A DNA stretch of 64,000 nucleotides, taken from Bailinhaonella thermotolerans. Its GTDB lineage: Bacteria > Actinomycetota > Actinomycetes > Streptosporangiales > Streptosporangiaceae. The stretch covers positions 62,001-126,000 of the forward strand of contig NZ_QZEY01000016.1 in assembly GCF_003594875.1 (NCBI RefSeq). The letters run 5' to 3'. The first letter of the stretch is position 1. Each line of letters opens with the position of its first letter. This document shows, piece after piece, positions 60,209-64,000 of this stretch. Below the pieces are notes generated by a model, which was not told where the DNA came from, ran no database searches, and worked only from the letters and a program-made list of their open reading frames with translations. A program made the position numbers and the translations under genes.

Positions 60209-60831
60209 GATGACTCCTAGTTCCGGTGGACACGGCCCGTTCTCGGCCCGCGTCCACAAGAACCCCTCCCACTGTGAGCGGTTGCACTTGCGGCGAGGAA
60301 ATTCCGCGCGGAAACTTGTCGTTTCCCGTCCAGAGGCCGGCACGAGCCCGTTTCCGCAGGTGGTGGCCATCGCGCCGCCGTACGCACGACCGCAGCCTGA
60401 AGCGGGTCGGGGCTCGGTGAGCCGGACTCGTAACACCGTAGAACCCGGCACTATCCACCAAAAGTGCATGGAATTACCCAAACGACCCACGCGTTACACA
60501 TCGCACCACGTCATGTGATGGTCATGGCCCGTCCCGCCTGGGCGACCACCGGTCAAACCGGGGCAAACCTCATGGAATGCCCTAGATAGCCGGTTGGTTA
60601 TACATGCTGGACATCCGGTCAGGACGACCGCGTGACCCGGCCGATCCGCGTGTCAACGCCCGCGAGATCCGGCCCTGTTCTCTGGCTCCGCCACACCCCC
60701 GCCCGTCCCGGGCTCACGCGCGCATGCGCGTGCGGGTGTCCGACGCCAGGTTCCCTACCCGGCGGCTCAGCGTCCCGGCCGTGAGAGCGGCATGGCCGAA
60801 CCCAGTGACCCTGAGTGGCGCCCCCTTCACC
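60209..60831. other. Long intergenic region upstream of the CHAP gene (623 bp)
   Basis: The first 250 bp are the SDR upstream region. From 60483 to the CHAP start there are several short dyads, e.g. CCGGT-CAA-ACCGG at 60549-60561, and a TATACA at 60599-60604 with no matching -35. I see no open frame that looks coded and no match to a known riboswitch. The last 230 bp are likely a long leader of the CHAP mRNA. Confidence 0.5.
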
Positions 60832-61521
60832 ATGACTCAGACTTACCAGCCTCAGACCATGCTCAAGCTGCTGGAGACCCAGCTCGGCTACCAGGAGAAG
60901 GCCGACGGCGGCTCCAAGTTCGGCGAGTGGTTCTCCGTGAACGTGAAGCAGGACCCGGCCTACGAGACCGGCGCCTGGTGCGACATGTTCCTGTCCTGGG
61001 CCGCGAACCAGACCGGCCAGAAGGACGTCGTGGGCCAGTTCGCCTACACCGTCGAGCACGCCCAGTGGTTCCAGGACCACGACGCCTTCACCACCAAGGC
61101 CAAGCCCGGTGACCTGGTGTTCTTCGACTGGGCCGGCGGCAAGTCCATCGCCGGGATCGACCACGTCGGCATCGTGCAGTCCGTCGACGGCGGCGAGATC
61201 CACACCATCGAGGGCAACATCGACGGCGGCGTGGCGACCAAGAAGGTCCGCACCATGGACGACATCGTCGGCTTCGGCGACCCGGCCAAGGTCGCGGAGA
61301 AGAAGAAGGCCGCCAAGCCCCTGGCCGGGAAGGCCGCGCCCGCCAAGGCGCTCGACGCCGGCGCGCTCGACGCCAAGGTCGAGGTCAAGCAGGCCGCGAT
61401 GGTGCCGGACCCGGCCGCGCTCGCGAGCAGCGCGCCCGAGGCCATGGGCACCGTCCTGATCGGCGGGCTGGTCGTCGCGACCACCGCCAAGAAGGTCCGC
61501 GACCTGTTCAAGCGCTCCTGA
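60832..61521 (+). CDS. CHAP-domain amidase-like protein without signal peptide
   Basis: 229 residues from ATG 60832. The CHAP fold is clear: T-M-L-K-L-L-E-T-Q-L-G-Y near the start, catalytic Cys in G-A-W-C-D-M-F-L-S-W (near residue 49), a P-G-D-L-V-F-F-D-W strand and catalytic His in I-D-H-V-G-I-V. After the domain is a Lys/Ala-rich linker (K-K-A-A-K-P-L-A-G-K-A-A) and a hydrophobic stretch (T-V-L-I-G-G-L-V-V-A) near the end. There is no N-terminal signal sequence. It may be released by lysis, carried on another system, or act as a lysin-like enzyme. No Shine-Dalgarno is obvious. Confidence 0.85.
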   Translation: MTQTYQPQTMLKLLETQLGYQEKADGGSKFGEWFSVNVKQDPAYETGAWCDMFLSWAANQTGQKDVVGQFAYTVEHAQWFQDHDAFTTKAKPGDLVFFDWAGGKSIAGIDHVGIVQSVDGGEIHTIEGNIDGGVATKKVRTMDDIVGFGDPAKVAEKKKAAKPLAGKAAPAKALDAGALDAKVEVKQAAMVPDPAALASSAPEAMGTVLIGGLVVATTAKKVRDLFKRS

Positions 61522-61567
61522 CCCGCGGCCCCTGAACCGCTCACAGGAGCGACAGGCCGGCGGAGCC

Positions 61568-61607
61568 CGAGAACCCCGTCTCTCCCCCCGGAGAGGCGGG
61601 GTTCTCG
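61568..61607 (+). terminator. 18-bp hairpin after the CHAP gene
   Basis: Arms 61568-61585 and 61590-61607 pair over 18 bp with one G-T position and a 4-nt CCCC loop, 46 bp past the CHAP stop. Confidence 0.85.
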
Positions 61608-61648
61608 CATGCCCGGAGCGCGACGTTCTCGCATGCCCGGAGCGCGAC
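61601..61648. repeat. 24-bp tandem repeat, two units
   Basis: Units 61601-61624 and 61625-61648 are identical. The first begins inside the right arm of the CHAP terminator, so the duplication copied part of the hairpin. Confidence 0.9.
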
Positions 61649-61857
61649 GCCCGGAGTGCAGGGTCCGGAGCGCGACGCCCGGAGTGCGAGCAGGGTGCGA
61701 TGTCCGGATCGCGGTCGATGGCGACGGACCACAACCGGACCGAGAGCGGACCGAGAGAGAACCCGCAACGCCCTGATCGACATTGGGGTTCCCACGATCA
61801 TTCCGCCGGATCCGGACAGCAGGCCGGGCATGCGGCGGCGAGCAGAGGGAGTCCCAG

Positions 61858-63384
61858 ATGTCCGCCATCACCGTGTCCCGGCCCGTCGCCGTCCGCGGTC
61901 CGGCGTCCGCGCGGCCGGGAAGCTGGGCGGCGCTGCCGGTGCTGCTCGTGCCGGTGTTCATGACCACGCTCGACTTCTTCATCGCGAACGTGGCCATGCC
62001 CTCGCTGCGCCGCGACCTCGGCGCCGGTCCGGCCGCCGCCCAGTTCGTGATCGCCGCGTACGGCCTGGCGTACGCCACCGGGCTGATCACCGCGGGCCGC
62101 CTGGGCGACCTGTTCGGCAGGCGCCGGGTGTTCACCGCGGGCCTGGCGCTGTTCACCGCCGCGTCGGTCTGGTGCGGCCTCGCCCCGACCCCCGGGCTGC
62201 TCATCGCCGGCCGCGTCGCCCAGGGCCTGGCCGCCGCGCTGCTCGCCCCCCAGGTGCTCGCCCTGATCGGCGCGCTGTACCCGGGCGAGCGCCGCGCCCG
62301 CGCCTTCGGCTGGTACGGCACCGCCGTCGGCTTCGCCGGGGTCAGCGGCCAGGCGATCGGCGGGTTCCTCGTGGCCGCCGACCCGGCCGGGCTCGGCTGG
62401 CGCACGTGCTTCCTGGTCAACCTGCCCGCCGGCCTGATCGCGCTGGCGCTCACCCGCCGCCTCGTCCCCGACGTCCCCGCGCCGGGCGCCGAGCCCGGGT
62501 CTCCGGCGGAGGACCCCCGTGGCGTACGGGCCGGGGCGGCCGCGGGCGGGCACGCGGGAAAGCTCGCGCGGCTCGACCCCTTCGGGGCGGCGCTGCTGGC
62601 GGCCGGGTTGCTGGCGGTCGTGTTCCCGCTGGTCCACGGTGGTGAGCACGGGTTCAGCGCGTGGACCTGGGCGACGCTGGGCGCGGCGGCCCCGATCCTG
62701 GGCGGCTTCGCGGCCTGGCAGCGGCGGCGGATGGCCGCGGGGCGGGAGCCGCTGCTGGACCCGGCGGTGTTCCGGGAGCGGGGCTTCGCGCTCGGGCTGC
62801 TCGCGGTGATGTTCCTGTTCGGCACCTCGGCGGGGGTGTCGTTCGTGGTCGCGATCTACCTGCAGGAGGGGCTCGGGATGGGGCCGCTGGCGGCGGGCAC
62901 GGTGTTCACCGCGCTCAACGCCGGGTTCTTCCTGACCTCGACGCAGACGAGCAGGCTCGGCAGGCGGCTCGGGCCGCGCCTCCCCGTCGCGGGCGCGCTG
63001 GGGCTGGCCGCCGGGCTGGGCCTGATCGCGCACGCGGTGTCCGGCGGCGCCACGCCGGCCGGGCTGGTCCCCGGACTTTTCCTGGCCGGATCGGGAATGG
63101 GCCTGGTCATGGCGCCGCTGATCTCAATGGTGCTGGAGGGTGTCCGGCAGCGCCACGCGGGTGTCGCCTCCGGTGTGCTGGGGACGGCGCAGGAGACCGC
63201 TGGGGCGCTGGGTGTCACCATCGTCGGCGCGGTGTTCTTCGGCGCGCTGCACTCCACCGGCGCGAGCTGGGAGGCCGCCCTGCGCACGGGGCTCCTCGCA
63301 CCCGCCGGGGCCGCGCTGGGCATCGCGGTCCTGGTGCTGATCCGCACCTCTGCCCGCCGTAGCACCTCTGTTGACGACACATGA
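61858..63384 (+). CDS. MFS transporter, DHA2 family (14 TM)
   Basis: 508 residues from ATG 61858, with GAGGGAG eight bases upstream. TM1 has 'FMTTLDFFIANVAMPSLRRD', the D-x-x-x-x-N-V-A pattern of EmrB/QacA carriers, and G-R-L-G-D-L-F-G-R-R-R is motif A. About 14 segments. A polar loop at about 220-240 lies between TM6 and TM7. The gnd gene begins 20 bp after its stop, so the two may share a transcript. No adjacent regulator. Confidence 0.92.
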   Translation: MSAITVSRPVAVRGPASARPGSWAALPVLLVPVFMTTLDFFIANVAMPSLRRDLGAGPAAAQFVIAAYGLAYATGLITAGRLGDLFGRRRVFTAGLALFTAASVWCGLAPTPGLLIAGRVAQGLAAALLAPQVLALIGALYPGERRARAFGWYGTAVGFAGVSGQAIGGFLVAADPAGLGWRTCFLVNLPAGLIALALTRRLVPDVPAPGAEPGSPAEDPRGVRAGAAAGGHAGKLARLDPFGAALLAAGLLAVVFPLVHGGEHGFSAWTWATLGAAAPILGGFAAWQRRRMAAGREPLLDPAVFRERGFALGLLAVMFLFGTSAGVSFVVAIYLQEGLGMGPLAAGTVFTALNAGFFLTSTQTSRLGRRLGPRLPVAGALGLAAGLGLIAHAVSGGATPAGLVPGLFLAGSGMGLVMAPLISMVLEGVRQRHAGVASGVLGTAQETAGALGVTIVGAVFFGALHSTGASWEAALRTGLLAPAGAALGIAVLVLIRTSARRSTSVDDT

Positions 63385-63404
63385 AGACGCATAAGGAGCT
63401 TGGG

Positions 63405-64000
63405 ATGGATCTCGCGGACATCGGCGTCACCGGCCTGGCGGTCATGGGACGCAACCTGGCGCGCAACCTCGCGCGGCACGGGTACGGCGTGGCGGTCCAC
63501 AACCGGTCGGCCGGCAAGACGCGGGCGCTGGTGGAGGAGTTCGGGCACGAGGGGACGTTCCACCCGGCCGAGGACCTGGAGAGCTTCGTCGCGTCGCTCA
63601 AGCGGCCCCGGCGGGCGATCATCATGGTGAAGGCGGGCGCGGGCACGGACGCCGTGATCGAGCGGCTCGCGGCGCTGATGGAGCCCGGCGACATGATCGT
63701 GGACGGCGGGAACGCCCACTTCGAGGACACCCGCCGCAGGGAGGCCGCGCTGCGCGAGCGGGGCATCCACTTCGTCGGCGCCGGGATCTCCGGCGGCGAG
63801 GAGGGCGCGCTGAACGGCCCGAGCATCATGCCCGGCGGTTCCCGCGAGTCGTACGAGGCGCTGGGCCCCATCCTGGAGGACATCGCGGCCAAGGTGGACG
63901 GCGTGCCGTGCGCGACGTACGTCGGGCCGGACGGCGCCGGGCACTTCGTGAAGATGGTGCACAACGGCATCGAGTACGCCGACATGCAGCTCATCGCGGA
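63405..64000 (+). CDS. gnd: 6-phosphogluconate dehydrogenase, N-terminal part (3' end outside window)
   Basis: The frame is open from ATG 63405 (AAGGAG nine bases upstream) to the window end, giving 198 residues. It has the NADP motif G-L-A-V-M-G-R-N-L-A, V-K-A-G-A-G-T-D near 75, D-G-G-N-A-H-F near 100, G-I-S-G-G-E-E-G-A-L-N-G-P-S near 130 and K-M-V-H-N-G-I-E-Y (catalytic Lys) near 185. The enzyme decarboxylates 6-phosphogluconate to ribulose 5-phosphate in the pentose phosphate path. The C-terminal helical domain is beyond the window. Confidence 0.95.
   Translation, partial: MDLADIGVTGLAVMGRNLARNLARHGYGVAVHNRSAGKTRALVEEFGHEGTFHPAEDLESFVASLKRPRRAIIMVKAGAGTDAVIERLAALMEPGDMIVDGGNAHFEDTRRREAALRERGIHFVGAGISGGEEGALNGPSIMPGGSRESYEALGPILEDIAAKVDGVPCATYVGPDGAGHFVKMVHNGIEYADMQLIA

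Larger units (their letters stand above)
61522..61857. other. Intergenic region with terminator and tandem repeats
   Basis: Holds the terminator at 61568-61607, two 24-bp repeat units (61601-61648) and a further pair of GCGCGACGCCCGGAGTGC-like repeats to about 61695. The last 150 bp contain the leader of the DHA2 exporter. No gene seen. Confidence 0.65.

Noticed and set aside
60483-60831. c-di-AMP (ydaO-type) riboswitch in the CHAP leader
   Set aside because: Such switches precede many actinobacterial wall hydrolases, but I could not find the conserved core segments in order; only short dyads are present.
60604-60831. Extended N-terminus of the CHAP protein from ATG 60604
   Set aside because: The extra 76 residues are Arg/Pro-rich, carry no signal peptide and lack similarity to the CHAP domain; the ATG at 60832 directly precedes the fold.

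Overview
The window is very GC-rich (roughly 70-75%). It uses GTG starts often, has G/C-biased third codon positions throughout, and carries gene families typical of soil actinomycetes: SARP/NB-ARC and LAL regulators, XRE proteins with a long helical C-terminus, CGNR zinc-ribbon proteins, DUF3224, and PadR with a membrane partner. I infer a filamentous actinobacterium, possibly near Streptosporangiales/Thermomonosporaceae. I could not run a search, so the genus is open. No tRNA, rRNA, CRISPR array, insertion sequence or prophage module is visible. Most of the window reads as accessory chromosome built from small regulator-plus-target units.

Layout. 1-1.3 kb: the end of a RiPP locus, with two overlapping SpaB_C (thiopeptide/LanB C-terminal) genes. 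1.4-3.3 kb: a TetR-controlled MFS exporter with a matching operator pair. 3.4-9.5 kb: a serine hydrolase, a secreted M14 carboxypeptidase, a DHA2 exporter and an SDR. 9.7-11.2 kb: a CGNR regulator divergent from an alpha/beta hydrolase, with two identical long-spaced inverted repeats between them. 11.4-15.3 kb: a large SARP-NB-ARC-TPR regulator and a probable ECF-sigma remnant. 15.5-18.9 kb: a tandem pair of XRE regulators with near-identical ends and a small divergent protein. 18.8-24 kb: a second serine hydrolase, a DHFR-fold reductase, an MFS/LysR divergent pair and an NmrA-like protein. 24.2-28.5 kb: an M28 membrane peptidase and a two-component system. 28.5-32.1 kb: a three-subunit molybdenum aldehyde oxidoreductase of PaoABC type. 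32.4-40.2 kb: two MFS carriers, a proline-rich ORF, a GNAT with a minisatellite at its stop codon, TetR-RidA, a membrane-anchored EEP nuclease/phosphatase and a MarR. 40.3-46.8 kb: a GMC (cholesterol-oxidase-like) oxidoreductase, a Cys-nucleophile alpha/beta hydrolase and a LAL regulator. 46.9-48.8 kb: two oxidoreductases. 48.9-54.9 kb: an alpha-glucoside uptake and hydrolysis operon (SBP, two permeases, GH13, LacI). 55.4-60.2 kb: a P450, DUF3224, PadR with its membrane partner, a CPBP protease and an SDR. 60.8-64 kb: a CHAP protein without a signal peptide, a DHA2 exporter and the start of gnd.

Most metabolic genes sit beside their own regulator, and several spacers contain inverted repeats that can be read directly as operators. 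Six MFS carriers lie in 64 kb. Three window-wide patterns stand out. The palindromic decamer GCCGTACGGC occurs at least 26 times, where chance predicts fewer than one. Four genes have their stop codon inside a short tandem duplication. Two palindromic elements with a shared arm sequence lie 32 kb apart.
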